This document shows, piece by piece, positions 26,258-37,584 of a stretch of 64,000 nucleotides of DNA. The stretch comes from Malus domestica (taxonomy: Eukaryota; Streptophyta; Magnoliopsida; Rosales; Rosaceae): positions 26,317,501 through 26,381,500 of the forward strand of contig NC_091665.1 of the NCBI RefSeq assembly GCF_042453785.1. Reading direction: 5' to 3'. Every line of letters begins with the position of its first letter. Position 1 is the stretch's first letter. The notes beneath the pieces were generated by a model. The model had not been told where the DNA came from. It did not search any database and saw only the letters and a program-made list of their open reading frames with translations. The position numbers and the translations under genes are program-made.

Positions 26258-27431
26258 TAGAGATGGCAACGGATCGGTTTGGGGATGGAAATACGATATT
26301 CATTCCTATAACCACGAAAATTAATTATATTTATAACCGCAAATTAACCATCGGGTATTATCCATAACCATACCCACCAGATAACGGATTTCTCATCGGT
26401 TAACGGTTATATCCATCTTCATTAATACAAAAAATATATTCGCTCAATTGACGCATGATAATTTAGTAAATATTAATTTCGTCATTAAATATTTGATGTA
26501 TAAAATATTTAATTAATGGATCTTGTTAAACATAAAAATTAAAGCTAAACATTGATAATGTTGGTTGATCTTTGATATCTCGCATAAATACTATTAAATT
26601 CTCATCGACTTTGATTCATATAAAAACTTTTGAACTTTGCCACAAAATAAAACTCACACAATGCAATTTTTGTATTATCAAAGTAATGGATTCGGTGAAT
26701 AATGAAATACATATATGTACATATAATTATATTATATATTATTCGGTTCGGATTTGGTTACGGATATGGATTGGGGACCCTTATAACCATATCCAAAACT
26801 ATAACCGAATAATATTCACGGTTTTTCCCCATAACCAAAATATACCCGAATTTTTATACTCAAATCCAATCCATTCGGACGGGTTTAACGGTTAGAATTG
26901 TCATCCCTAGACAATGTCTAAAATATCGATATTATCCCAATATTTCCATCGAAATTTCCGTGTTTTTGGACTACCGATATTTCCGATATCTTCAATATTT
27001 TAGACCTTGATAGGAACTCTATGTGGTACTAAGTCACTCATGTATCTTACCATGCAATGTATGAAGTGTAAAATATTGTACTAATTCATTATATATAAAT
27101 GATTATGGTATGTTTAAACTTCTTTAATTAATTACTACATATTTTCTACACTCACAATGTTTGCCAGCTTGCTATATAATCAACTTAAATCAGTTAAATC
27201 CATCATGCAATGCATTTCTTTCCAATTTTTTTTGTGATAAACTAATAGATAATTGATTAAAGAAACATCTTGCAAAGTTTCAATAAAAATTTCCAAGTTT
27301 TTCTTACAATTTCCGTGGTTTTTATTCAATTTTTATCGATATCGATAATATCCCGATATTTCCATCAAAATTTTCGTGTTTTTGGACTACCGATATTTTC
27401 AATATCATCGATATGTTATACCTTGTCCCTA
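26258..27431. mobile_element. hAT-like element interrupted by a second hAT-like element
   Basis: The left end is TAGAGATGGCAAC (26258). The right end reads GTCATCCCTA, whose complement is TAGGGATGAC. The right terminus is duplicated because another element (26912-27425) inserted into its last bases. Allowing for that, the outer flanks are GATTATAA (26250-26257) and GATCATAA (27432-27439), an 8-bp target duplication with one change. The interior is AT-rich with CGGTTATGG-type runs and no transposase. Confidence 0.75.
26912..27425. mobile_element. 514-bp hAT-like element, nested, CAAGGTATA family
   Basis: The ends are CAATGTCTAAAATATCG and the complement of CAAGGTATAACATATCG. An exact 8-bp duplication TCCCTAGA flanks it (26904-26911 and 27426-27433). 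The right 320 bp (27107-27425) are about 93% identical by eye to 29872-30171, the right part of the element at 29055. Both carry ATATCGATA-rich ends. Confidence 0.85.
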
Positions 27432-27875
27432 GATCATAATCTCCTCTACCAAAATAAAGACAGGAGGTAATACGCGGCATGACATGGCTGCTAATGTGTA
27501 TACAATTAACATTGTCAACTTAATATATTAGTAAAATGATAATTTTTTTTCTTCATTTTTCTAATAAATAGTATGAGTTATCGTGTATCAATCAACTAAT
27601 AAATTGACACCAATACGACGTATATAAATGGATCAACCAAACGGTCATGTATGCGACTTTAGACCTACTTTTATTTACCAGTTGAAATGGTGTCCGTTGT
27701 GCCCGCAATTTGGACCTGCTTCACTTCCTCTTATTGTCAACCCTAATCCGTTTAATTACGTCTCACTTGGGTCCGCCCTGCCCACATGGTGCAGCAACTT
27801 AGCCTTGCTTGAGGGACGACGGTACGACGTCGACAATGCTCTAATTGCTACGACATTGCGTTTTAAGGTAATTAC

Positions 27876-28168
27876 CACATCATTGAGGATTCGAAGGTTT
27901 TGCTGCCAGGGGTCACTGGAGCTTCTACTTCCCATGCGCGTCGCCAAGCCAATGAAGCTGCTCACCGCCTTGCTTGTTTTCTCCTGTCCTCCCCAAGCGA
28001 CTGCACTTGGTTCGAGGAACCACTGGATGTTATTATCGATATATTGTTGTCGAACAATAGTTCATTGATGTAGCAGGAGCTTCTCCTGTTTCTTTGTAAT
28101 TGCTGCTGTTCTCTGAACACTTAATCAATGAAATACCATATCGTTCCTAAAAAAAGGAAAAAAAAAAG
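27876..28168 (+). mobile_element. 5'-truncated LINE tail (RNase H end plus poly-A)
   Basis: The frame encodes HARRQANEAAHRLACF and DCTWFEEPLDVIIDIL before a stop near 28070. That is the wording seen at the end of the RNase H region of plant L1-type LINEs. A 3' UTR and an A-rich tail follow (28148-28168). A perfect 11-bp target duplication AAGGTAATTAC flanks it (27865-27875 and 28169-28179). Only the last 293 bases were inserted, as expected for aborted target-primed reverse transcription. Confidence 0.8.
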
Positions 28169-28179
28169 AAGGTAATTAC

Positions 28180-29054
28180 TTAAATCTGTAAACAAACTAC
28201 CATTAAAAAGATGGAAGGTATACACGCGAGAGACTATGCGACCCTTGACGCGCCCACACAAGAAGCCTGCAACGTTGTATGTCTTTGCTACGTCATATGC
28301 CACGAACGTGAGACACCGGTTACATATTGGCAAAGTTTATTTCCACCCGTACAAATCGCAGCCCATATTAAGCATAAACGTGGTTCAGGTAACATTCCTC
28401 TTACTTAATGCACAATGTACCCACAAAAAGAGAATCATAATGGATGAATATTACAGATGAGGACACTATACGATTTCTTTACAAGATTTTTGTTATGAAA
28501 TTGAGGATATGTGTGCAGTGAAATATAAAGTAAATAAGACATAATATTTACGAGGTTTGAGAAGTGTGACTACGTCCTCGAGACAGCAATAGTATTTTAT
28601 TTCATTATCTGAAATAATAGGAATATAAAATAACTCTCATTATTTTCTCTATTTTCTCTAGCCTGGCTCACTAGTATTTTATCCAGCATATCTCTTCTTT
28701 CTTTTCTGTCTTCCTTTCCTCTTTCCTTTCCTTTCCTCCGAATGTTTCTCTTCTTTGTGTGTTGTGTTTTTTTTTTTACTCTAAAATGATCGATCTTTTA
28801 TCATATTGTTGTCATTTGTTTGTTACATCATCAATATTTAAGTTTTATGCTGTTGATATATAATTTTTTTCAATTCAGCAATGGTATTTGATTTTTACCA
28901 TTGCTAAATGATATAAAAATTACCCTGTTAGAATGAATCACCGTTCTATATATATATATTTGTCAAGTTAGGCTGTTACCTATCTCTCAACCGTATAGGA
29001 ACAATGTTATAAGGAGACTTCCAATGGCATTTGAATGCCCCTTATACGCACAAC
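28180..29054. other. Intergenic stretch
   Basis: AT-rich, with a pyrimidine-rich tract at 28650-28790. I found no gene and could pair no repeat ends. Confidence 0.4.
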
Positions 29055-29616
29055 CAATGACTAAAATATCGATAATATCGACGAAATATCGCCGATATCA
29101 TCGTTTTTCAGAGAGACCGATATTTTCCCACGTGTTCGCCTAATTATCGTCAAAATATCGCGATATATTCAATATTATCGAAACAGTCGTCGTTGCTCCG
29201 TCATTGGAAAGGCAGCCGAGGCTGCGTCGTCGCAGCTGCCTAGATCTCTCTCTGCAATCCAGTCTCAAACCCAAGATCTGCGCCTCAACGACGCCGATTC
29301 CGCCGACGTTGTCGAAGTCGCGAAAAAAGAGCTCGCGGAACGGATTGCAATTGTAGATCCAGAACCTGTGGTCTGTCCCCACGATGAAACAGGCGTGGTC
29401 TTGGTTGAAGCAGACGTGGAATAGAGACGGAGGCTAGCGCGGCGCCGGCTGGGCAGGCTCCGGGGGGGAGGAGGAGAATGGGTGGTTGTTGTGGAGGTTG
29501 AGGTTGGGGTTTGGGGGCGATTGGGGGTTGTGGTGATCGTCACTGGAGTCAACGACAGAGGTGGGGTTGTTGTTGGTGGGATCGGTGAGGAAGGCGGAGG
29601 CGGAGATGAAAGAGTG

Positions 29617-29647
<31 letters not shown>

Positions 29648-30171
29648 CAGAGATGAGAGAGTGCGAAGAATATGTGGTGGTTGTGCAAGTTGAGGACTTA
29701 AAAAATTGGGTAATGTGAGATAGCAGATGAGGTTGACGTTTTGGATGGTTTAAAAATTGAAAACCATGGACTCTGAGATGGTTTTAATCATGAAAACCAC
29801 CCAAGGTGGATGGGTGATGGGAAAGAGCAAGGTGAGGTGGACGGTTTATAAAGTGGTGTGTTTAAACTTCTTTTATTAATTACTACATATTTTCTACACT
29901 CACAATGTTTGTCAGCTCGCTATATAATCAACTTAAATCAGTTAAATCCATCATATAATGCATTTCCTTCCAATTTTTTGTGATAAACTAATAGATAATT
30001 GACTAAATAAACATTCTGCAAAGTTTCAATAAAAATTTCCAAGTTTTTCTTACAATTTCCGTGGTTTTTATTCAATTTTTATTGATATCGATAATATCCC
30101 AATATTTCCATCGAAATTTCCATGTTTTTGAACTACCGATATTTTCGATATCATCGATATTTTATACCTTG
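29055..30171. mobile_element. hAT-like element carrying a captured host gene fragment
   Basis: The ends are CAATGACTAAAATATCG and the complement of CAAGGTATAAAATATCG. The flanks are CGCACAAC (29047-29054) and CACACAAC (30172-30179), an 8-bp duplication with one change. It is the same family as the element at 26912. Unlike that 514-bp copy it has about 600 extra, GC-rich bases between its ends, which include the ATG18/WIPI-like piece listed next. No transposase is visible, so it would depend on another element to move. Confidence 0.82.
29282..29720 (-). pseudogene. Captured 5' part of an ATG18/WIPI autophagy gene
   Basis: On the minus strand one frame runs from an ATG at 29688 through a Ser/Pro/Asn-rich leader (PQSPPNPNLNLHNNHPF). 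After a single stop at 29434-29436, the same frame continues with [32 protein letters not shown] and [18 protein letters not shown]. This is the start of the first WD blade of ATG18/WIPI proteins, where Arabidopsis ATG18a reads FNQDHACF...NCDPFRE. The family similarity ends abruptly after VVE, where the host gene would continue MLFRCNILALVGGG. A CT microsatellite at 29617-29648 and upstream sequence may be the original 5' UTR and promoter. No FRRG lipid-binding motif is included, so the piece could not work as an autophagy protein. Confidence 0.85.
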
Positions 30172-30279
30172 CACACAACTAAGTGATTTGTGTACAAAAA
30201 ACTGTATTTCATTCCCAAAAAGTCATCATGCATCATCCACATTTTCGCGTTATAGGTCATACGAAAACAAGTCCCATAT

Positions 30280-31340
30280 ACTATCCTACGTCTTTCATTT
30301 CCTAATTTACTAGTCAATTTAGGATTATGTTTCCTAATTTATTTTAATTTATTTGGTTCCTAGTATTATTCTAAGTCCTTTTCTAGGTAGGGTTTTATTT
30401 TCTAGTAGTATAAATAAGGCTTTTTAGCCATTAGGGTTTAGAGGAGGAGAGGAAGAGAATGCACATATCAATACTTTGCTAGGATTTGAAGATTCAAGTT
30501 TATTTTCAAGGTGTTTTCTATACATATTTTTAATAATATTTTATTTTATGATTGTTCGTCGCTAGTTTCTTTTGCTAGGGTGAGGGCATGAACCTTAGCA
30601 AGAATATTTAGTTTATTTTCAATTTACTTATGATATTATGCATGCATGTTTTGAATTATTAATCACCATTTTAAACTATCTAAGTGTCTAAGTAATTTGC
30701 GGCCATTAGGATATTTAGAAAAGTAATTTGATTCAATTTTGGTCGGAAGGTTCCCTGAAATTGGCGCTAGCTTCTTGTGGTTAATAATTGTAATTTCACT
30801 TAGGATGAACACCACGTCTTAAGGGTTGCATGGTTTTTCGAAAGGTTTTCATAAAACATAATGAATCTTTCATGTTCATATTTGATCCAAACGTCCGGAT
30901 AGATTGTATGTTAGATATACATTCTATGTTGGAGCTTTCAAGTAGGATATATATTAGGAAAACCTAGCCTTCAAAATAGGCATGGGTAATTCATAAGTAA
31001 TTGGAAGAACTACATAAGATTGTTAAGGTGCCAGATAAACCCTAGGGCTTTTACAAATTGATTTTCTTTAAATTGGTTTCTAGTTGATTTATTTAATTGT
31101 TTTTAATTTAAATTCGTTTTTGTTATTTTAAGTCACAAAATCAACCATTTCGGAACTTTTTTCTAAATAATTAATTAAGAATTAGTTTAAATACAAATTA
31201 TTCATTCAATCCCTGTGGAAAACGACATTGCTTGAGCCGTTTGTACTATAACTACCTTGTTCTATTGCAAGTATTTTTTAGTGTTTTTATATTTACTTTT
31301 GCAGGTGATAAAAATCCTATCACCTATGTCATAGGGTTCT
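30280..31340 (+). mobile_element. Probable non-coding LTR-retrotransposon remnant
   Basis: It contains a TATA-like TAGTATAAATAAGG (near 30406), an untranslated AT-rich body, the phrase CCCTGTGGAAAACGAC (near 31212) and an ending GGTGATAAAAATCCTATCA. These are features I associate with long LTRs of plant gypsy/LARD-type elements. No coding region or target duplication was found, so the family and the exact ends are uncertain. It appears to be a solo or partial LTR. Confidence 0.35.
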
Positions 31341-31780
31341 CCCTGAAGTTTTTTCAATTTTTGACACTGAACCTACACCATCAATCCTAGTCACGACGAG
31401 TAACTGACTAACGAACTTTGTTCGATTAAGTCGAAATTTTAGAAAACATCCTTCTTTCGGTCTTGATCATGCAGGTATACAGCATCTCGAGCATCGAATG
31501 CGTATTTCCATGAGAGGGTGAAACGGATTTGGAGTGGGAATTATTGTCACCAGCAACAAATCTACATGCCTTGTTACCAATATGCACTAAGCTGTAACCA
31601 GCCACAACACTCACCCTTATTTCCTTCACCAGCCTTCTCATACTCGCTGCATCAATCCACAGCATGTTCGCTGCATAAATACTCAACGCCAGTAAGTACC
31701 CGGCTGAGTTTTCAGGCTCCAACTCAGGGACACGAGAGGCAACTTCTAAACCAACTTCGTTGTTCCTATAACTTCTACAA

Positions 31781-31978
31781 TGTTGGAACACCTTGTTTGT
31801 CCCACGTCGGCTAACGGAAGGAAATCAAAGCAATTTAAATATAATTACCCCACTCTAACTAACACCGAGACCTTTTGTGATAAAACCCCACACCTGAGGA
31901 TTGTGCAGGTGGTTAAGTGAGGACAGTATCAGTGTTGTTGGAGTGGGCCCTCGGCTAGTCAACCTGAAAAATTCCACA
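31781..31978 (+). repeat. 5' LTR of second copia element
   Basis: A 198-bp LTR followed immediately by the TGGTATCAGAGC primer-binding site at 31979. Confidence 0.92.
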
Positions 31979-32077
31979 TGGTATCAGAGCAGGTTTTTTA
32001 ACCTGCCTTTGGCCATTTTTTTCTGCTGCATCTTTCCTTCAATCTTAAGCCATGACTGACGAAGATTGACATCTCGC

Positions 32078-33397
32078 CAGGGGCGGATCCAAGATTTCAA
32101 GACCAGGGGGTCCAAGATAAAAGTTCAAAAAAATATTAGACTAATTTAGTTCTATATCATTATTTTATATTGAATTTGGTTCATTGAATAAATCAAGATT
32201 AATCTCAAGGGTAATAAAACCAACAAATTCCCCTTAGCAACATAAAGCAATTAGTGACTCTACAAAGATAAAATTTGTTAATGTAACATATATATTATCA
32301 ATTGGGAGTTGGGACTAGAGCCTGGGATTAAAAAACTTATATGAATTTGGAAGAAATAAAATTAGGCAGTTGAAGGCAATGGGGGATAGGGTAACTTGGG
32401 TTTAAAGTTGGAAGGTTGCGATGATTGGGGCTGCGAGTTTTTAAATATAATTTTGGACTACTGGACAAGATCGGGGTTCTCAGGCTCTGTAGAGAAAGCA
32501 GAGATATTTTAGTTTTTAAATTTTTATAACGACCTAGCTAAAAACCGTTGTTGGTTTGGTTAGGTCTTTTAAAAATAAAAATTACAAACCTCTTCTTCTT
32601 CGTTATAAGCACTGCTACCTGAACATCCATGGAGGCAACAAGCCTCTCCATTGCACCCAATGGCAGAAGCAGAATTTTAAGATTGAGTGATCCCAATATA
32701 AAAGTTCAAAAAAATATTAGACGAAAATACAAATTACAAAGACTAAAACTTGTCCCCGACAATGTTTCATACTCGAAAATGTGTCATTATAGATTTATTG
32801 TCAATTGGAGCGAAAATATCTAGAATATAATTGAAATTCTCTAAAATTGGAGTTGAACTATTTAGTTTGTGAAGATTGGGGAGGAGACTAGGGTTGTGCA
32901 GGTGGGTGGCCTTCGGTAGGGTGGGGAAGTGACTGGAGAATGGGATTAGCCAATTAGGAGTTAGAAATGGAATTGGAAAAGTTCTGACTCTGTTTGAAAG
33001 TTGAACCATATTTTTTTGATAAAAAATTACAAAAACTATATATTAAAGAACATTGTATTGAGCGCACCGTTTTACTTTTGCTTTCAAACCATACATCAAA
33101 CGCACCATTTTCCCAAGTCATTTGAATAAAAAGTAGTCGTCTTCTTCTTTCTTCCTTCTGGTTTGCAGAATACATACTCTATAACTCCATTACTATTCTC
33201 CTCCACCATATTCCCAGACTTGGGTGATCCTCGGAGGTCCTCACAAAAATTATCCCATCTTCTGGGTGGTCTAGGACCACCCAGGTCCCTTAATAGATTC
33301 GTCCCTTTGCACTTGTCCAAATTTTTTGAGGGTCCCAAAGGTCAATCACAAGTGTTTCTTCAAGCTTCCGGAGGGTCCTTATATGGATCCACCTCTG
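32078..33397. mobile_element. hAT-like element nested in the second copia element
   Basis: The ends are CAGGGGCGGATCCA and the complement of CAGAGGTGGATCCA, 12 of 14 matching. An exact 8-bp duplication CATCTCGC flanks it (32070-32077 and 33398-33405). Inside, the sub-terminal phrase AAAAGTTCAAAAAAATATTAGAC occurs twice, near 32121 and 32701, suggesting an internal duplication or a second nested copy. No transposase is recognised. Confidence 0.85.
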
Positions 33398-35157
33398 CAT
33401 CTCGCATACCTCTCCTTCAAATTTCTCAGATGTACGGGTTAACACCAATCAACGTTTGTGTTCAGTTCTCTTGAACGAGTTTAATTATCTCCCTTGGTCT
33501 TGAGCTGTGTCTCTTGCTCTCAGAGGCAAAGGGAAATTAGGGTTTGTAAATGGAAGTGTGGAAGCTCTAGACATCTCGTCCTTTACAAATGGTGCATGGC
33601 TTTGCAAGGATCAACTTGTCATGTCCTTGTTGCTCAACACCATGGAGAAACATGTTGCTGAGATTTTTAGCTACTACAATTCTTCATGTGAGATTTGAAA
33701 AGCCTTGCAAGATATGTATGGAAATTAAAACAACTATGCACGTGTCTTTCAACTTAAGAAGGACATTGCCAGTGCCCAAAAAGAAGGGAAAGCATTTGTT
33801 TAACACATTGGCCACCTCAAGGCTATGTGGAATGAGTTGGATGTATACCTTCCACATACCACAAATCCTGTCATTCTCCTGAAATGAGTCGAGAAAGACA
33901 GAATCTACCAGCTGTTGGGGAGTTTGAACTCCGAGTACAAGGATCTAAGGAGTCACGTCTTGATGAGTCAAGAGCTTCCTACCTTCAATAATGTATGTGC
34001 AACTATCCAACGAGAAGAAGCAAGGAAGAAAGTGATGAATGTTGAGCACAACTCGAGATTGATTGAGACTCGTGCATACGCCTCAAATTACAAGACCTTA
34101 GAGGCTAAGGTGTACAAAGGTAGAAATCCACACCTGAAATGCAAATATTGCAACGGCGTTGGTCATGTGGAAGACAAGTGTTGGGAACTTCATCCTGAAC
34201 TCAAGCCTAAGTTCAGCAAAGATGGAAAAATGAAACCAAGGTCCTCACAGCAATTTCAACCTCAGTATAAGGCCCAACTTGCTAATGCTTATCCCTCTAT
34301 TGTCTCCCAAGGATCCATGGAGTTCAATGTCTCTTATCAATGAGTTTGCAGCTTATCTTCAAAGCAAGGGACACGGAGGAGGTTCACAAGCTCAAGGAAA
34401 TGAAGAGAACAATCATGCAGCCATGTTGGGACAGTTTGCCGGCTTTCTTGCTGAAAATGAGAAAGTTTCACGGGATGAAGCACCAAGTATACTCAAAGCA
34501 TTCACTACTGCCTTGTTAACTAGTACTGAAAATGATTGTTGGATAATTGATTCAGGAGCCACATATCATATGACAAACAAAATCACAAATTTGCATCATT
34601 TTAAACGTTTTTCAAATCCCACAAATGTGTCTGTTGCAAATGGAAAAACTATTTTAGTTTTGGGAAAATGAGAAATAAACTTACTCTCACACAAAACACC
34701 TTCCACTGCTTTATATGTACCAACATTTCCCTTCCAACTTCTGTCAATTGGAAAGATCACAAACACCCTAAACTACCGTGCCATTTTCTCACGAAATAAC
34801 GTGATGTTTCAGGATGTTCTCACCATGAAGATGATTGGTGAAGGGGTCTTCATAAATGGACTTTACTACCTGTGCAAGAACGCTTGTTTTACTTAGGCTC
34901 TTCAAGCTCATTCGAATTCCATAGATGAAAACCAACTTTGGCATAAGAAATTAGCTCACCTCTCTGAAGTTATCTTGTTTAAACTGTTTCCAAATTTTTG
35001 TAAATCACATTTTACTTGTGATACTTGTCAATTTTCTAAGTTTACTAGACTACCTTTTGGTAACTCAATGTCTAGGACAAGTAAACTTTTTGAAATGGTG
35101 CACACCGATGTGGATTTTCACGTGTGACCCATAAATGGGGTCTCACGTGCAGAGGAA

Positions 35158-35355
35158 TGTTGGAACCCCCTGTTTGTCCCACATCGGCTAGGGAAAGGAA
35201 AGCAAAGCAATGTAAATTGAATTACCCCACTCTAACTAACACCGAGGCCTTTTGTGATAAAACCCCACACCTGAGGATTGTGCAAGTGGTTAAGTGGGGA
35301 CAGTATCGGTGTTGTTGGAGTGGGCCCTTGGCCCGTCGACCCAAAAAATTCCACA
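35158..35355 (+). repeat. 3' LTR of second copia element
   Basis: A 198-bp partner LTR of the same length and ends as the 5' copy. Many of the differences are C/T and G/A changes, as expected from methylated DNA. Confidence 0.92.
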
Positions 35356-37584
35356 TACAAACACTCAATAATGCACCCCAAGCATTACTTGTTCCGGAGG
35401 CCATCAAACTTTCCGGGACTTTTCTTATAAATTCCATTGCTGTTACAAGCTTTCCTGCTCGACTCAACATATCAACGACACAAGTGTAATGTTCCAATCT
35501 TCGTTCAACTTCGTGATTTTGAACCATTGAAGCGAACAAGGAAAGGCCCTCTTAAATTAAACCTCCATGGCTACATGCAGATAGCAGAGAAAGAATGGTC
35601 ACTGCATTTGGTTTCAAACCATACAGCTTCATTTCTGCAAGCAAAGATAGCGCTTCATGGCCAAGACCATTCATTCCATACGCAGCTATCATGGCACTCA
35701 ATGACACAATGTTTTTTTTTTCTTCACAAATTTGTCCAAATGCCTTTCTTGATTCTCCTATTGCCCCACATTTCGAGTACATGTCAACAATTGCAGTTCT
35801 GATGGCTACTTGTGCAGCCAAACCTCTTCTAATAGCAATTCCATGAGCCCAATTCGACCTCTTCAATTCAACTGAAGCTGAACAAGCGTCAAAAACATAT
35901 ATGACGCCAATCTATTGGGCTTCTAATTGGCGTCATCAAGTCTGCCACAACTGGAAAAACCTCCAATCATATTGCTCCATGAAACCATATCCCTTTTCTT
36001 CTTCCCTCTAAAAAGTTTCCATGCAAGTTCAACATCGTTGCACTTTGCATAAGCATCCATGAGAGAATTTAGGAGCAATTCGTTTGATTCGTCTCCCGAT
36101 CTGATTGTTATGCAGTGCACTGACTTGCAATGAATCAAGCCCAATTGTCAGATGTTTGAAGAACATTCACAAGAGTCACTTCGTCCGCGTCAATTCCTTC
36201 CTTCTCCATAGAGAAAAAACAGAGACAGGGCCTCCAAATGCTTCTCGTTAAACACAAATCCAGATAAAATAGAATTCCACGAGACCTTATTCCTTCGCGG
36301 CATTGCTTCGAAAAGTTTTAGTGCAGAATCTGCATCGCAGCACTGCACTTGGTATACATATCGATCAAAGAGTTTCCAACAGACATATCACAATCTAGAC
36401 CTCTACAGATTACCAACCCGTGGACCGCCGTTCCCATGGTCAAGCCCTTCAAATTAGTGCATGCTTTAAGAACACTGACCATAGTAACACCATCCGGTCC
36501 AATGCCAAGCTCAGATACCATCTTTCAGAACATCTGCATCCCAATTCGAGCTTCCTCACAACACTCAAGGCCACCAATCATCACACTCGAAGAGACAACA
36601 TCTCACTCACGCGTTTCATCAACCAAGTTCCGCGCGCTGTCCATGTCACCTTCTTCTGCATACAGACTCAACGAAGAGTTCTGAACCAAAGATACAAAGT
36701 AAAACCCGCCTCGAATCACATAACCATGCACCGCCAGCCCCTTGCACTTAGCTCCGAGGCAGCGACAAGCTTGGATTACAAGCACCAAAGTAGAGTTATT
36801 AGGTTGAAATTGAAACTCATCAGCAGAAGCCCCAGCATTGTTAAACCACTACAACCCTTGTGCCAAATCACCCTCATCGAGGCACCCACAAACCACAATA
36901 TTCTCTGCTCCTCATGCCGTTGAAAAAAGACATACAGCCTTGGCAAGAACGACGTTCTGCGGAAGATACGACTCATGCTCAAAAACACACAATGCAGAAC
37001 CCAATTCCCCTGCTTTGACGTAAAAATCCATGGCGGAGTTCGCCACGGAAGTGCAGGATTCGAAACCGGTCTTGATCAAGCTTCTATGCACCGCCTTTCA
37101 ATGAGCGTAACGGTCATCACATGTGATGTTATGATAAATTATATATATACATATATATATATGTTCTATAATATTAGTGAATTCGTAACAGCGATCCTGT
37201 GTTCGATTTCCCCCTCCCCCAATCTCATTTGTATCAACAGAAAAAAGGGGAGAAAAATGACTATTTACGTTCAGCAGCCAGCATAGAAACAACAGAAAAG
37301 AGAACCGCCGTAACCATCAACGAGCATTTGATAAAAAGTGTATTTCTTAATATGATTTTGGGCAATTTTTCACACTCGAGACTATGGATTAGTTTTTGGA
37401 AGCTGTTAGTAGCACTCCAAAATAACAAGTACAGTTTCCAATCTGCAAAAACATCTTACTTCTCTTCCTAGGCTACAATGGCAACGTCTCTGAACGAAAT
37501 AAAGAACTTCAAATTTCCATTTCTTCTTCCGACAACGACGAATATTACAAGAGCGTGTGTGTGTGGTGAGGGGAGGGTAGGTTT

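Larger units (their letters stand above)
31781..35355 (+). mobile_element. Non-autonomous copia LTR retrotransposon inside the PPR pseudogene
   Basis: LTRs of 198 bp each (31781-31978 and 35158-35355) begin TGTTGGAAC and end TTCCACA. The 5-bp target duplication TACAA is exact (31776-31780 and 35356-35360). The primer site TGGTATCAGAGC follows the 5' LTR at once, as in copia elements primed by initiator Met tRNA. The interior shows gag-like sequence, a zinc knuckle (CKYCNGVGHVEDKC, near 34138), a protease-like motif (WIIDSGATYHMT, near 34540) and the beginning of an integrase region (near 34900-35120). Reverse transcriptase and RNase H regions are not seen, so it is a deleted, broken copy. The LTRs differ at about 20 of 198 sites (10%), roughly four million years at usual rates. 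A hAT-like element is inserted at 32078-33397. Confidence 0.9.
31426..37093 (-). pseudogene. Decayed PLS/E-class PPR gene split by a copia element, At2g17210-like
   Basis: Reading on the minus strand, homology begins near 37093 (SLIKTGFESCTSVANSAMDFY) and passes through PPR motifs at 36603-36788, 36318-36521, 35923-36144 and 35552-35866. It reaches WGALLSVC at about 35365, next to the copia insertion site. It resumes beyond the insertion at 31775 with the E domain (RSYRNNEVG...VVAGYSLVHIGNKACRFVAGD), ending at 31426. Wording and order match the Arabidopsis At2g17210 product as I remember it. About the first 100-150 residues are missing, and the frame shifts several times between motifs even outside the 3.6-kb insertion. 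Intact relatives are organellar RNA-editing or processing factors. It lies between the other dead PPR gene and GAUT3. Confidence 0.87.

Noticed and set aside
27628-28068. 146-residue plus-strand frame as one gene
   Set aside because: It crosses the LINE insertion boundary at 27876. Its 3' part is in a different frame from the real RNase H homology, and its 5' part matches nothing known.
29482-29718. Gly/Val/Glu-rich plus-strand frame
   Set aside because: It is antisense to the captured ATG18-like fragment and to a CT microsatellite.
33210-33300. AATAGATTCGTCCCTTTG as the right end of the element starting at 32078
   Set aside because: Its flanks do not match the left target site, whereas the end at 33397 gives an exact 8-bp duplication and a better inverted repeat.
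33163-33474. 103-residue frame as a host gene
   Set aside because: It lies across the right end of the hAT-like element nested in the copia element.
36420-36923. Plus-strand frame of 167 residues
   Set aside because: It is antisense to the PPR pseudogene, whose minus-strand motifs explain the sequence.
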